Notes under the pieces: generated by a model
What the model was told of the DNA's origin: nothing
The model's database searches: none
The model's input: the letters and a program-made list of their open reading frames with translations, nothing else
Program-made: the position numbers and the translations under genes
Assembly: GCF_900119705.1 (NCBI RefSeq)
Contig: NZ_LT632322.1
Span: 992,001 to 1,056,000 of the forward strand
Length of the DNA: 64,000 nucleotides
Direction: 5' to 3'
DNA from: Murdochiella vaginalis
GTDB taxonomy: Bacteria; Bacillota; Clostridia; Tissierellales; Peptoniphilaceae
Shown here: piece by piece, positions 26,235 to 35,153 of the stretch
Position numbering within the stretch: the stretch's first letter is position 1
Layout of the letters: the number at the start of each line of letters is the position of its first letter

Positions 26235-27613
26235 CGAACCAGCATTTCCGCCAATTCGTCGACGTTTCCGCAACCGGTGGTCAGGATAATATCGTCTTTC
26301 GATACGCGATCCTTTAGATATTCGCATACATCGGAAAAGGTCTCTTGAAAAACAGCCTTATCGCCATGGGCATAAATGCGCTCCACAAGATCTTCCCCGG
26401 TGACTTCACCGGTATCTACCTCGCGTGCAACCTGAATGGCAGTAATGACGGATTCATCCGCATCCCCGAAGGCTTTTGCAAAATCATCCATAAGCGTCTT
26501 AGTGCGCGAAATGGTGTAGGGCTGGAAAACGCACCACAGCTTCTTCGTTTTATGCTCTGCCAACGCGTGCAGTGTCGCGCGAATTTCGACGGGATGATGG
26601 CCGTAATCGGTGAGCACCCGTGCGCCGCGAAAATCTCCCACGTATTCCATGCGGCGATGCAGCGGACGGTATTCTTCTATTCCTTGCTTGATAATGCGTC
26701 GATCCACGTGCGTCACGTCGCAGGCGATGATGGAAGCGACCGCGTTATAAATGTTGAAGCGCCCGATAATGCCCAGCTGATAGTGCTCGCTTGTGCCATC
26801 CGGAAAACGCAGCGTAAATGCCGGATGTCCGACGGGATCAAAGGTGACATCCGTCACATAATAATCCGCATCGGTTGTATTGATGCCATAAGTAATCGCT
26901 CTTCCATGAACATGAGAAGGAAGCGTGATGGAATGGGGATCGTCCGCGTTGATGATGGCTACGCCATCGGGGCGAATATTTTCCATATAGCCTTCAAAGG
27001 CATTGACGATATCATCCATATCCTTGTAATAATCCAGATGATCTTCATCCAAATTTAGAACAATAGCGATTTGCGGATAGTAATAGCGAATGTTGCCCTT
27101 ATATTCACAGGCCTCGGCCAGGAAGAACGGGCCATCCCCGGAAAGAACATTTCCGCCGATATCATCCAATGTTCCGCCCAACAAAATGGTGGGCGATTCA
27201 TCGGTGCGAATAAGGATGTCCGAAATCATGGACGTGGTGGTAGATTTGCCATGGGAACCGGAAACGGCGATGGAAGAAGGAAAATTTTGCATTAAAGCGC
27301 CTAAAAACTGTCCACGCGTCACACAGGGCTTGCGCGTCGCAATCGCGGCCTGCAGCTCCGGATTGGTGGGAAGGATGGCGTCCGTGTAGACAAAAAATTC
27401 TTGATTGGTGATATTTTCGGCTTTTTGTCCGATCATAACAGGGATGCCCACCGATTCCAGATGGCGGACATACTTGTTTTCGCGAATATCTGATCCGGTG
27501 ACGGTGAACCCTTTGTCATGCAGAAGCTCCGCAATGCCGGACATGCTGACACCACCGATGCCGATAAAATGGACTTTTTTTATTTTTGTTGGCTGCAAAG
27601 TAAATTGAAACAT
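26228..27613 (-). CDS. murC: UDP-N-acetylmuramate--L-alanine ligase
   Basis: The 461-residue Mur ligase joins L-alanine to UDP-MurNAc, the first peptide step of peptidoglycan synthesis. The N-terminal UDP-binding domain shows HFIGIGGVSMSGIAELL; the ATP loop is SGSHGKSTTTSMI (about residues 118-130); the C-terminal ligase domain has DYGHHPVEIRATL and FQPYTISRT. It starts behind GGAGG. The gene is alone on the minus strand and its 3' end overlaps the end of the TPR gene with no terminator between them. A -10-like TATAAT on the minus strand (27648-27643) lies 30 bases upstream. Confidence 0.96.
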   Translation of the reverse strand: MFQFTLQPTKIKKVHFIGIGGVSMSGIAELLHDKGFTVTGSDIRENKYVRHLESVGIPVMIGQKAENITNQEFFVYTDAILPTNPELQAAIATRKPCVTRGQFLGALMQNFPSSIAVSGSHGKSTTTSMISDILIRTDESPTILLGGTLDDIGGNVLSGDGPFFLAEACEYKGNIRYYYPQIAIVLNLDEDHLDYYKDMDDIVNAFEGYMENIRPDGVAIINADDPHSITLPSHVHGRAITYGINTTDADYYVTDVTFDPVGHPAFTLRFPDGTSEHYQLGIIGRFNIYNAVASIIACDVTHVDRRIIKQGIEEYRPLHRRMEYVGDFRGARVLTDYGHHPVEIRATLHALAEHKTKKLWCVFQPYTISRTKTLMDDFAKAFGDADESVITAIQVAREVDTGEVTGEDLVERIYAHGDKAVFQETFSDVCEYLKDRVSKDDIILTTGCGNVDELAEMLVRY

Positions 27614-27652
27614 GTTTCCTCCTCACGATCACTCAAGTCGGTATTATACCAT

Positions 27653-27678
27653 AGAAGAGAACGCGAGAAGAGAACGCA
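27653..27678. repeat. Tandem 13-base repeat in the murC / glmU-like intergenic region
   Basis: Two adjacent copies, AGAAGAGAACGCG (27653-27665) and AGAAGAGAACGCA (27666-27678), differ only in the last base. They lie just upstream of the murC -10-like box and just before the -35 box of the divergent promoter, where an operator could act on both genes. Confidence 0.6.
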
Positions 27679-27684
27679 CGTCGG

Positions 27685-27713
27685 TTGGTTTCCGGGCGAG
27701 CTTTGTGTATAAT
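27685..27713 (+). promoter_or_regulatory. Sigma-A promoter of the glmU-like/prs/pth/mfd operon
   Basis: TTGGTT (27685-27690) and a perfect TATAAT (27708-27713) are 17 bases apart, 35 bases upstream of the first gene. Confidence 0.75.
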
Positions 27714-27748
27714 AATTTTGATTTTACAGGGATCCATAAGGAGAAAAC

Positions 27749-28867
27749 ATGCCTTCTATTTTGATTTTATCTTCACCCTTTTTGAATGCGCATCGCGCGC
27801 AGGAAGAGGAAACGCGAATACTGGGTCATCCGATTCGCGAATTGGTTATGCAAGCTGCAGCAGGTCCGTCCTGGACGATTCTTCAGGACGGACTTGACGC
27901 GTGTCAGGGCGATCTCCTCGTCCTCCACGAAGCGGCAGCGGGACTGGATGAGACGATGCTGTATCGGTTCTACAGTGATGAACAGCGCGTGTTGACGGAT
28001 TATGACGGACATCCGGCGGCGGTTACGGTGAGCGAGGAGGAACGCAAACTGCTGCAAGATGCCTTCGCTAACGACTTTGACACCTTTTTTGAGGAATGGA
28101 TGGATGTTGCGAAGCCGGACGAGGCGGATCCCGTGGTGGATGAACTTTTCCTCGACATTCCGGTTGTGAATTCCTTTTTGACATTGCAGTTGGCCGAAAA
28201 GCATCTGGCGCAAAAGATTTGTTATGCCTGGATGGAAAAAGGCGTGCGCATTGATGAGCCAACCCTTACACGCATTTCCCCTGAGGCAGAGATCAGTAAG
28301 GGCACATGGATTCGCGGTACGGTTCGTATTATGGGCAAAACCGTTATCGGGGAGCATTGCCTCATCACGGAAGGATCGGAAATCATCGATTCCACAATTG
28401 GCGACGAAGTGACGATTCGTTCTTCCGTCATTGAGGAATCGGTTATGAAAAAAGGTTCCAATATCGGTCCGTTCTCGCATCTGCGCCCCCATGCGGTCAT
28501 CGGGGAGCACGTGCACATCGGTAATTTCGTGGAGGTCAAGAAGGCTACCCTCGGTGAAGGCACGAAGGCGGGACATCTTGCCTATATCGGTGACGCCGAA
28601 GTCGGAAAAGACGTCAACATTTCCTGCGGAGTTATTTTCTGCAATTATGACGGAAAAAACAAACATAAAGCCATCGTCGGCGACCACGTTTTTATCGGCT
28701 CCAACGCGAATTTGGTTGCGCCGGTGGAATTGGAAGACGAAAGCTTTATCGCTGCCGGATCGACCATTACAAAGCCCGTGGACAAAGGCGCTTTGGCGGT
28801 GGAGAGGGCGGAACAGCGCAGTATTCCGGGCTATGTGGCCCGACGGAAAGAGAAAGGGCTGTTGTAA
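27749..28867 (+). CDS. GlmU-like glucosamine-1-phosphate N-acetyltransferase with degenerate uridylyltransferase domain
   Basis: The C-terminal two thirds (about 160-372) is a left-handed beta-helix that matches the acetyltransferase half of GlmU closely, including IGPFSHLRP, GNFVEVKKA, the catalytic histidine (His276, in KAGHLAYIGDAEVG), FCNYDGKNK and the tail LVAPVELED/IAAGSTIT. The N-terminus should be a 230-residue uridylyltransferase beginning with LAAGxGTRM; here it is only about 150 residues and that nucleotide-binding motif is absent. Weak echoes remain (TRILGHPIRELVMQAA, GDLLVLHEAAAGLDETML). The gene sits directly before prs, as glmU does in Bacillus subtilis, so it is the positional ortholog. 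Predicted activity is acetyl transfer only; UDP-GlcNAc formation would need another enzyme. Confidence 0.85.
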   Translation: MPSILILSSPFLNAHRAQEEETRILGHPIRELVMQAAAGPSWTILQDGLDACQGDLLVLHEAAAGLDETMLYRFYSDEQRVLTDYDGHPAAVTVSEEERKLLQDAFANDFDTFFEEWMDVAKPDEADPVVDELFLDIPVVNSFLTLQLAEKHLAQKICYAWMEKGVRIDEPTLTRISPEAEISKGTWIRGTVRIMGKTVIGEHCLITEGSEIIDSTIGDEVTIRSSVIEESVMKKGSNIGPFSHLRPHAVIGEHVHIGNFVEVKKATLGEGTKAGHLAYIGDAEVGKDVNISCGVIFCNYDGKNKHKAIVGDHVFIGSNANLVAPVELEDESFIAAGSTITKPVDKGALAVERAEQRSIPGYVARRKEKGLL

Positions 28868-28955
28868 GATATTCGTATCGCGTGGGGGACTCGAAGCGGC
28901 TTCGATAAAACCGCGCAGGCCGGGCTTGTAGACACAAAAAGACAAAGGGGGATCT

Positions 28956-29909
28956 ATGGAACGTGTGGGAATGAAGGTGTTTTCGGGAAATGCCAATCTG
29001 CCGTTGGCGCAGGCAATCTGTCGTGAATTGGACGTGCCGCTTGGCGACATGAAGGTCGGACATTTCGCGGATGGCGAGATTAGCGTCATAATTAATGAGA
29101 CGGTTCGCGGGTACGATGTTTTTCTCATTCAACCTACTTCCGGTCCGGTCAATGATCATCTGATGGAAGCTCTTATCTGCACCGATGCTTTTAAACGCGC
29201 CTCCGTGAGCCATATCAATCTTGTGATTCCCTATTACGGCTATGCCCGCCAAGATCGTAAAACGAGTGGACGCGAACCGATTACGGCCAAGCTCGTTGCC
29301 GATCTGCTCGAAACCGCCGGCGTGGATCGCGTGATTACGGTCGATCTGCATGCCGGTCAAATTCAGGGCTATTTTGATGTTCCTGTCGATCATTTCCAGG
29401 GAGGACGTCTTTTAGCGGATTATTTCCGTCCGTTGATCAAGGATGCTCCGGAGGAGTGGATGGTAGTCTCCCCGGATCTGGGCGGAGCAACTCGCGCCCG
29501 TGCCTTCTCTCATCTTCTCGGCCTTCCCATTGCGATCATTGAAAAGCATCGCCCGGAAGCCAATGTCTCCGAAGTGGTGGACATTATAGGCGATGTAGAA
29601 GGCAAAAACTGCATCATCATTGACGATATCATTGATACCGCCGGTACCATTACGAACGCAGCCGACTATCTCACGAAACGCGGAGCGAAAGATGTCTACA
29701 TCACCGCTTCCCATGCGCTTCTCTCCGGAAATGCCGCAGAAAAAATTATGCGCTCCACGGTCAAAAAATGCGTGGTTACCGATACGGTAAAGCTGGATGA
29801 AGAGAAAATGAATGAGAAGATTGAAATTGTTTCGATGGCGCCCTTGCTGGCAGAAGCCATTCGTCGCATTTACTCGTTCAAATCTGTCAGCGGGTTATTC
29901 ACCCGATGA
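28956..29909 (+). CDS. prs: Ribose-phosphate pyrophosphokinase
   Basis: The 317-residue enzyme makes PRPP from ribose 5-phosphate and ATP for nucleotide, histidine and tryptophan synthesis. Blocks seen are FSGNANLPLAQAI, FADGEISVIINETVRG, PYYGYARQDRK, DLHAGQIQGYFD and the PRPP loop CIIIDDIIDTAGTI. Length is standard. It starts behind AAAGGGGG. The stop overlaps the pth start (ATGA). The 88 bases between it and the preceding gene hold only a short GAAGC/GCTTC hairpin without a T run. Confidence 0.97.
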   Translation: MERVGMKVFSGNANLPLAQAICRELDVPLGDMKVGHFADGEISVIINETVRGYDVFLIQPTSGPVNDHLMEALICTDAFKRASVSHINLVIPYYGYARQDRKTSGREPITAKLVADLLETAGVDRVITVDLHAGQIQGYFDVPVDHFQGGRLLADYFRPLIKDAPEEWMVVSPDLGGATRARAFSHLLGLPIAIIEKHRPEANVSEVVDIIGDVEGKNCIIIDDIIDTAGTITNAADYLTKRGAKDVYITASHALLSGNAAEKIMRSTVKKCVVTDTVKLDEEKMNEKIEIVSMAPLLAEAIRRIYSFKSVSGLFTR

Positions 29910-30589
29910 GCACGAAAATTATTGTTGGCCTGGGAAATCCGGGCGCGCGTTATGACGGAACGCGCCATAATATAGGCTTTACAGTGTTGGATCGCTTGGC
30001 GCAAAAATTGGGCATTGCCGTGGATCGTAACAAATGGGATGCATTGATCGGTGAAGGCCGCCACGCAGGTGAAAAGCTGGTGTTGGTGAAACCACAGACG
30101 TTTATGAATCTGTCCGGAAAAGCCGTCAAACAGGTGATGGATTTCTATCATGTACAACCGCAGGATGTTCTGGTTATCGTAGATGACATCGATATTCATC
30201 TGGGAACGGTTCGCATTCGGGAAAAGGGCTCGGCCGGCACACACAACGGACTGCGCTCCATCGTTTCGGAGATTGGCAGCGATGCCTTTGCGCGTGTTAA
30301 GGTTGCGACGGGACATCGCCCCGCCTCGTGGGATCTTGCAGATTTTGTTCTTGCCCGCTTCACCGAGGACGAGCGCAAAACGATTGATGAGGAAGTGGAG
30401 ACGGCAACGCAGGCTGTACTCGACATTTTGAACCAGGGTGTTTCCACCGCGATGAACACCTGGAACGGGTGGATCGCCCCTTCCATTCAACAGCAAAGCG
30501 AGGAAGAGAAAAAGCAGCAGGCAAAGCAGGATCGGGAGCGCGAGGAACAGGATGCGTTCCGTAAAAGCGCGAAGCGTTGCGGAGATTGA
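29906..30589 (+). CDS. pth: Peptidyl-tRNA hydrolase with charged C-terminal extension
   Basis: Pth releases peptides from drop-off peptidyl-tRNA. The catalytic asparagine and histidine lie in GLGNPGARYDGTRHNIGF, the aspartate in VIVDDIDIHLG and the second asparagine in GTHNGLRSI. The core ends near residue 188; a further roughly 40 residues rich in Gln, Glu, Lys and Arg (QQQSEEEKKQQAKQDREREE) extend it to 227, whereas typical bacterial Pth is 185-195. The extension is probably helical and its role is unknown. It is coupled at both ends (overlaps prs and mfd). Confidence 0.95.
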   Translation: MSTKIIVGLGNPGARYDGTRHNIGFTVLDRLAQKLGIAVDRNKWDALIGEGRHAGEKLVLVKPQTFMNLSGKAVKQVMDFYHVQPQDVLVIVDDIDIHLGTVRIREKGSAGTHNGLRSIVSEIGSDAFARVKVATGHRPASWDLADFVLARFTEDERKTIDEEVETATQAVLDILNQGVSTAMNTWNGWIAPSIQQQSEEEKKQQAKQDREREEQDAFRKSAKRCGD

Positions 30590-33500
30590 TGAATAGAGTA
30601 GAAGAACTGTTTTTATCGGAGCCCCGTTTTTCTCGCCTTTTGCAAACGTTGCAGGCGGGAAAACGGCGCATCCATCTTCACGGCTTGGTGGAGGAAAGCA
30701 CAGGACCCTTTGTAGCCGCTCTGGCGGCGAAACGAAGCTGTCCTGTTTTTGTCGTGTTTGAATCGGCGGTAAAAGCTCGTTCCTTTACGGATGCCTTAGT
30801 ATCCGCCGGAATGGAGAATGTCGTTACCTATCCGGAAGAGGAGTGGCGCTTTTTTAAAACCGATACCGTTGTTTCACCCGTTTCTCGCCAACGGTTAGCC
30901 GTTCTGCAACGGCTTTATAACGGTGGGAACCTCATCGTTTCCACTACGTTGACGGCTTTAAAACGCCGTGTCGTACCCCCAAGACGCTATGCGGAGAGTG
31001 TCGTTTCTCTCGCAGTGGAGAGTGAGGTGGAGCCGGAGACGGTGATACAAAAGCTCGTTGCGATGCGTTATGTGCGTACGACGTCCGTGGAACATGCCGG
31101 AGAATTTTCTGTGCGCGGTGACATTTTGGATGTATTTCCGCCCTCGGCGACGCAACCGTATCGCATTGAATTCTTTGATACGACAATCGACCGTATCCAT
31201 ACGTTCTCTGTGGAAACGCAGCGAAGCGATGAAGCGGTGGAGAAGGTTCTATTGACGCCTGCCGAAAACTTGCTCTTCAGCGATGCGGATTGTCAAGATG
31301 TGATTCGGCGTTTAAAAAAAGATATTGCGCAAGCCGAGCAAAGGGCAAAAAAAGAACATCGCTCATCACATTTGGAAAAATTTTATCGTCTCCTGGATAC
31401 CTTGGAGACCGAGAATCATGTGGATAATCCCGACCTTGCACAGGCATATCTCAATGAGGATGCCCTAGCGGGGCTGATGGATTATCTTCCGGATCACGCG
31501 CTGGTGGTCTTTGACGACATCGCACGCATTATCGAAACCGAAAAACGGCGGGATGCCTTGGTTCTGGAGACAGTAACAACGTTAGCGGAACAATCGGAGC
31601 TCTTGCGGGAACATCTTCATCACCTGCTAACAGCGGAAGAGGTCGTCGAAAGCCTTTCCGCCTACGCCATGATCAATCTTACGCAAATTCTTAAAAAGGC
31701 GCATTCCTTCACGCCGGATGCACTGTTGCAGATACGGACGCGAGAATTGGAAAATTTCCATCATCGATGGACGGATTTTGTGGCCTATTTGCGCTGGATG
31801 CAGAAGCAAAAGAAAAAAGTGCTGCTTGCCTGCGGCTCGGCGGAAAAATCTCTTGCCGAGCGGCTTCAGGAATCGGATGTGCAATTTTTCCGAGAAGAGG
31901 CGGGAAATACGGAACAATCGCTTGGGGAAGGGAAGATTGTCCTGAGCCGTTTGTCACTTTTGCATGGCTTTCAGCTGGTGGATAGCAATGTCGTGATCTT
32001 CTCACGCACAGAGATTTTCGGACAGGAGAAAAAACGCAAAGCGGCGCATCGTCCACGGCGCAAGAGCGATCTGCTCAATTATCAGGATTTAACACCCGGC
32101 GATTATGTGGTACATGAGCTTTACGGCATCGGCGAATTTTTAGGCACAGAAACCATTGCGTACGATGGTTTGGTAAAAGATTTTATTAAGATCAGTTATA
32201 AGGGCGCGGATGCGCTCTATGTGCCGACCGATGAAATGGATCTGGTCACGAAATATATCGGCAGTGGCGGTCCGAAACCGCGCATCTCCTCGCTTGGCGG
32301 AAGCGAATGGAAGCGCTCCAAGGAAAAAGCAAAAAAAGCGGTGGATGCCATCGCGGAAGATTTATTGGATTTATACGCCAAGCGCACAAAAGTGAAGGGA
32401 CATTCCTTTGCACCGGACTCACCCTGGCAAAGGGAATTTGAAGAGTCCTTTTCTTATGAAGAAACACCCTCCCAGCTTCGGGCAACCGAGGAAATCAAAC
32501 AGGATATGGAACGCGATAAGCCAATGGACCGTCTTCTTTGCGGCGACGTCGGCTATGGCAAAACGGAAGTGGCGTTGCGCGCGGCTTTTAAGGCCGTAAT
32601 GGACGGAAAACAGGTAGCATTTCTGGCGCCGACGACCATTCTTGTGCAGCAGCATTATCAGACCATGATGGATCGCTTTCTGTCTTTTCCTCTGCGAATT
32701 GAGTTTTTATCACGCTTTAAGAGCTCGGAAAAGCAGAAAGAGGTGGTAAAAAGTCTCGGCCAGGGCAGTGTTGATATTGTGGTAGGTACGCATCGCCTGC
32801 TTTCCAAGGATGTTCATTTCAAGGATTTGGGGTTACTTATCGTCGATGAAGAACAACGGTTTGGCGTGAAGGATAAGGAGAAGATGAAGAAGATCAAAGA
32901 GAATGTGGATGTGCTAACGCTGTCGGCCACACCCATTCCACGCACTCTTCAGCTTTCTCTTACCGGCATTCGCGATATGAGTTTGTTGGAAGAACCGCCG
33001 GAAGAACGCTATCCGACCATTTCCTATGTGTTGGAAGCCGATCCCCAGGTTCTTCGCGATGCCATTCGCCGCGAGCTGGATCGTAACGGTCAGATTTATG
33101 TCGTGCATAACCGTGTCCATGATATCCATTTTGCCTATGAACGCCTGCAAGCGCTCGTGCCGGAGGCACGCATTGCTGTAGCCCATGGGCAGATGAGTAT
33201 ACGCGAATTGGAAAACGTGATGGAAGACTTTATTTCCGGAAAAGCGGATATCCTGCTGTCCACCACCATCATTGAGACCGGGATGGACATCGCCAACGTG
33301 AACACGCTCATAGTGGAGCGAGCCGACCGTATGGGGCTTGCGCAGCTCTATCAGCTGAAGGGACGCATCGGTCGTTCCGATCGGCAGAGTTACGCATATT
33401 TTACGTATGAACGCGATCAGGTGCTTTCGGAAATTTCGGAGAAGCGACTAAAGGCCATTCGAGACTTCAGCGAATTCGGTTCCGGCTATAAGATTGCCAT

Positions 33501-34113
33501 GCGCGATCTGGAGCTGCGAGGGGCGGGAAATCTGTTGGGCGAAAGCCAGTCCGGACACATTGAGTCCATCGGCTATGAGCTTTATGTGCGCATGTTGGAG
33601 GAGGCGGTCGCGCGTGCGAAAGGGGAAATCAAAAAGCCGCATCGGGAGGACATTACCGTCGATGTGCGGGTCAGCGCCTTCATTCCGGAGAGCTACATCC
33701 CTCAAAGTTCCGACAAAATCATGATGTATCGTCAGATCGCTGCGATTGAAAATATAGAAGATTACGGTAGAATTGTAGAGGAATTGATTGATCGCTTCGG
33801 AGATCCTCCGGAAAGCGTCGAAAACCTGCTTACCATCGCTCTCATTAAACGATGGGCAAGTGATTTGGGCTTTTCTCGTATTAAGGAGACGGAGGAAGCG
33901 ATCGAATTGCGTTATGAACGTTTCGAACAATTTTCCGTGGAACAGCTAAAGGCAATTTCCGAAGGCTATACCGGTCCATTGACCTTCGATTTTCAGAAAG
34001 AGCCGCGCTTCAAAATTGCGGCAACGCCGAACAAGCTGAAGGATACGAAACGATTACTGTTACTTATGACGCAGTTGAAAAACAAGGAGGAAGATATTCA
34101 TGAAAAGCAATAA
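30589..34113 (+). CDS. mfd: Transcription-repair coupling factor Mfd
   Basis: The 1174-residue translocase removes stalled RNA polymerase and recruits UvrA. Domains in order: UvrB-homology region (about 30-350), an RNA polymerase interaction domain with DYVVHELYGIGEFLG (about 500-570), a superfamily 2 motor with Walker A GDVGYGKTE (about 652-660), DEEQRFGV, TATPIPRTLQ, and the C-terminal TRCF domain with ITVDVRVSAFIPESYI. The ATG at 30589 overlaps the pth stop (TGATG); an in-frame TTG at 30577 is possible but less likely. Order glmU-prs-pth-mfd-prsA mirrors Bacillus subtilis. Confidence 0.97.
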   Translation: MNRVEELFLSEPRFSRLLQTLQAGKRRIHLHGLVEESTGPFVAALAAKRSCPVFVVFESAVKARSFTDALVSAGMENVVTYPEEEWRFFKTDTVVSPVSRQRLAVLQRLYNGGNLIVSTTLTALKRRVVPPRRYAESVVSLAVESEVEPETVIQKLVAMRYVRTTSVEHAGEFSVRGDILDVFPPSATQPYRIEFFDTTIDRIHTFSVETQRSDEAVEKVLLTPAENLLFSDADCQDVIRRLKKDIAQAEQRAKKEHRSSHLEKFYRLLDTLETENHVDNPDLAQAYLNEDALAGLMDYLPDHALVVFDDIARIIETEKRRDALVLETVTTLAEQSELLREHLHHLLTAEEVVESLSAYAMINLTQILKKAHSFTPDALLQIRTRELENFHHRWTDFVAYLRWMQKQKKKVLLACGSAEKSLAERLQESDVQFFREEAGNTEQSLGEGKIVLSRLSLLHGFQLVDSNVVIFSRTEIFGQEKKRKAAHRPRRKSDLLNYQDLTPGDYVVHELYGIGEFLGTETIAYDGLVKDFIKISYKGADALYVPTDEMDLVTKYIGSGGPKPRISSLGGSEWKRSKEKAKKAVDAIAEDLLDLYAKRTKVKGHSFAPDSPWQREFEESFSYEETPSQLRATEEIKQDMERDKPMDRLLCGDVGYGKTEVALRAAFKAVMDGKQVAFLAPTTILVQQHYQTMMDRFLSFPLRIEFLSRFKSSEKQKEVVKSLGQGSVDIVVGTHRLLSKDVHFKDLGLLIVDEEQRFGVKDKEKMKKIKENVDVLTLSATPIPRTLQLSLTGIRDMSLLEEPPEERYPTISYVLEADPQVLRDAIRRELDRNGQIYVVHNRVHDIHFAYERLQALVPEARIAVAHGQMSIRELENVMEDFISGKADILLSTTIIETGMDIANVNTLIVERADRMGLAQLYQLKGRIGRSDRQSYAYFTYERDQVLSEISEKRLKAIRDFSEFGSGYKIAMRDLELRGAGNLLGESQSGHIESIGYELYVRMLEEAVARAKGEIKKPHREDITVDVRVSAFIPESYIPQSSDKIMMYRQIAAIENIEDYGRIVEELIDRFGDPPESVENLLTIALIKRWASDLGFSRIKETEEAIELRYERFEQFSVEQLKAISEGYTGPLTFDFQKEPRFKIAATPNKLKDTKRLLLLMTQLKNKEEDIHEKQ

Positions 34114-35059
34114 AAAGGTAGTAGCGCTGGCTTTAGCCGGCATGTTGGCATTGGCCGGCTGTGGGAGCTCGCAAGAGACTTTTGCCACCGTCAACGGCGA
34201 GAAGATCACAAAGGCGAAGTTCGATTCCCAGCTGGATCTTTATAAAAGCATGATCGCTGCCCAATATCGTTTGCCGATGACCATTCGCGAGTCCCTTATT
34301 GCCGAACAAGTGATGCTCCAGGAGCTCAAAAAGAACAAGGTGGAAATCACCGATAAAGATTATGCGGTGGAATATGACAATGCGATCAAAGCCTACGGCG
34401 GCGCTGCCAATTACAGCAATACCATTAAATCGCTCGGCATCACGGATGAACAGTTGAAAGACAGCCTGCGCTACGAAACCATCTCGCGTAAGCACAAAGA
34501 ATGGTTCAACCAGCAACATCAGCCTACGGACGCCGAAATCAAAGAGTATTTTGAGAAGCATAAAGAGGAACTGATCACCGTTGAGGCAAATCACATTCTC
34601 GTCAAGACGGAAGAAGAAGCCAATAAAGTCAAAGAGCGTCTGGGGAAGGGTGAGAAGTTTGAGGATATCGCCAAGGAGGTCTCTTTGGATACCGAGTCGG
34701 CGAAAAATGGCGGAAGTCTCGGACAAAGCTCTCCCTCCAAGTTTGTTCCGGAATTCAAGAAGGCCGTTATGGAGCAGAAGGTGGGAGAGATCGGTAATCC
34801 GGTCAAGAGCCAGTTCGGTTTCCACATCATTCAAGTTACGAAGCGTAACGATACCGTTGAAGCCTTGCATGATGCGATTGTAGAAAAGATCAACGCTGAT
34901 AAATATACGCAGTATCTGCAGCAACAGATTGCGGCGGCAGACGTAAAAATTGAAGGCGAAAGCGCGTCCTCCGCGTCTTCTGCCGAAGCTTCCGAGCAGA
35001 GCTCAAAGGCAGATGCCTCCGCGGCTCCTGCAGAGAGCAGTGAGGCATCCAAAAATTAA
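34100..35059 (+). CDS. prsA: Foldase lipoprotein PrsA (peptidyl-prolyl isomerase)
   Basis: The 319-residue protein has a lipoprotein signal with lipobox LAGC (Cys21). A SurA-like helical chaperone region follows (about 27-160), then a parvulin PPIase domain (about 165-260: ANHILVKTEEEANKVKERL, GGSLGQSSPSKFVPEF, SQFGFHIIQV), and a Ser/Ala/Glu-rich low-complexity tail (about 285-319). PrsA helps secreted proteins and PBPs fold outside the membrane. It overlaps the end of mfd by 14 bases behind a strong AAGGAGG. Confidence 0.95.
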   Translation: MKSNKKVVALALAGMLALAGCGSSQETFATVNGEKITKAKFDSQLDLYKSMIAAQYRLPMTIRESLIAEQVMLQELKKNKVEITDKDYAVEYDNAIKAYGGAANYSNTIKSLGITDEQLKDSLRYETISRKHKEWFNQQHQPTDAEIKEYFEKHKEELITVEANHILVKTEEEANKVKERLGKGEKFEDIAKEVSLDTESAKNGGSLGQSSPSKFVPEFKKAVMEQKVGEIGNPVKSQFGFHIIQVTKRNDTVEALHDAIVEKINADKYTQYLQQQIAAADVKIEGESASSASSAEASEQSSKADASAAPAESSEASKN

Positions 35060-35153
35060 TACAGATTCTCCTATGATAAGGGACGATCTAAAAAGGGTAT
35101 AGAACAACACGTAGGCTCGTCAGGACACCCATCGGGTAGAAACAGGAGGAAAC

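Noticed and set aside
28868-28955. Terminator or small gene between the glmU-like gene and prs
   Set aside because: Only a GAAGC/GCTTC hairpin without a T run is present; no plausible small open frame with a ribosome site.
27773-29128. Long minus-strand open frame (451 codons) opposite the glmU-like and prs genes
   Set aside because: The plus-strand proteins match known families over the same DNA; the antisense product has no recognisable domain and no ribosome site. It is a codon-usage shadow.
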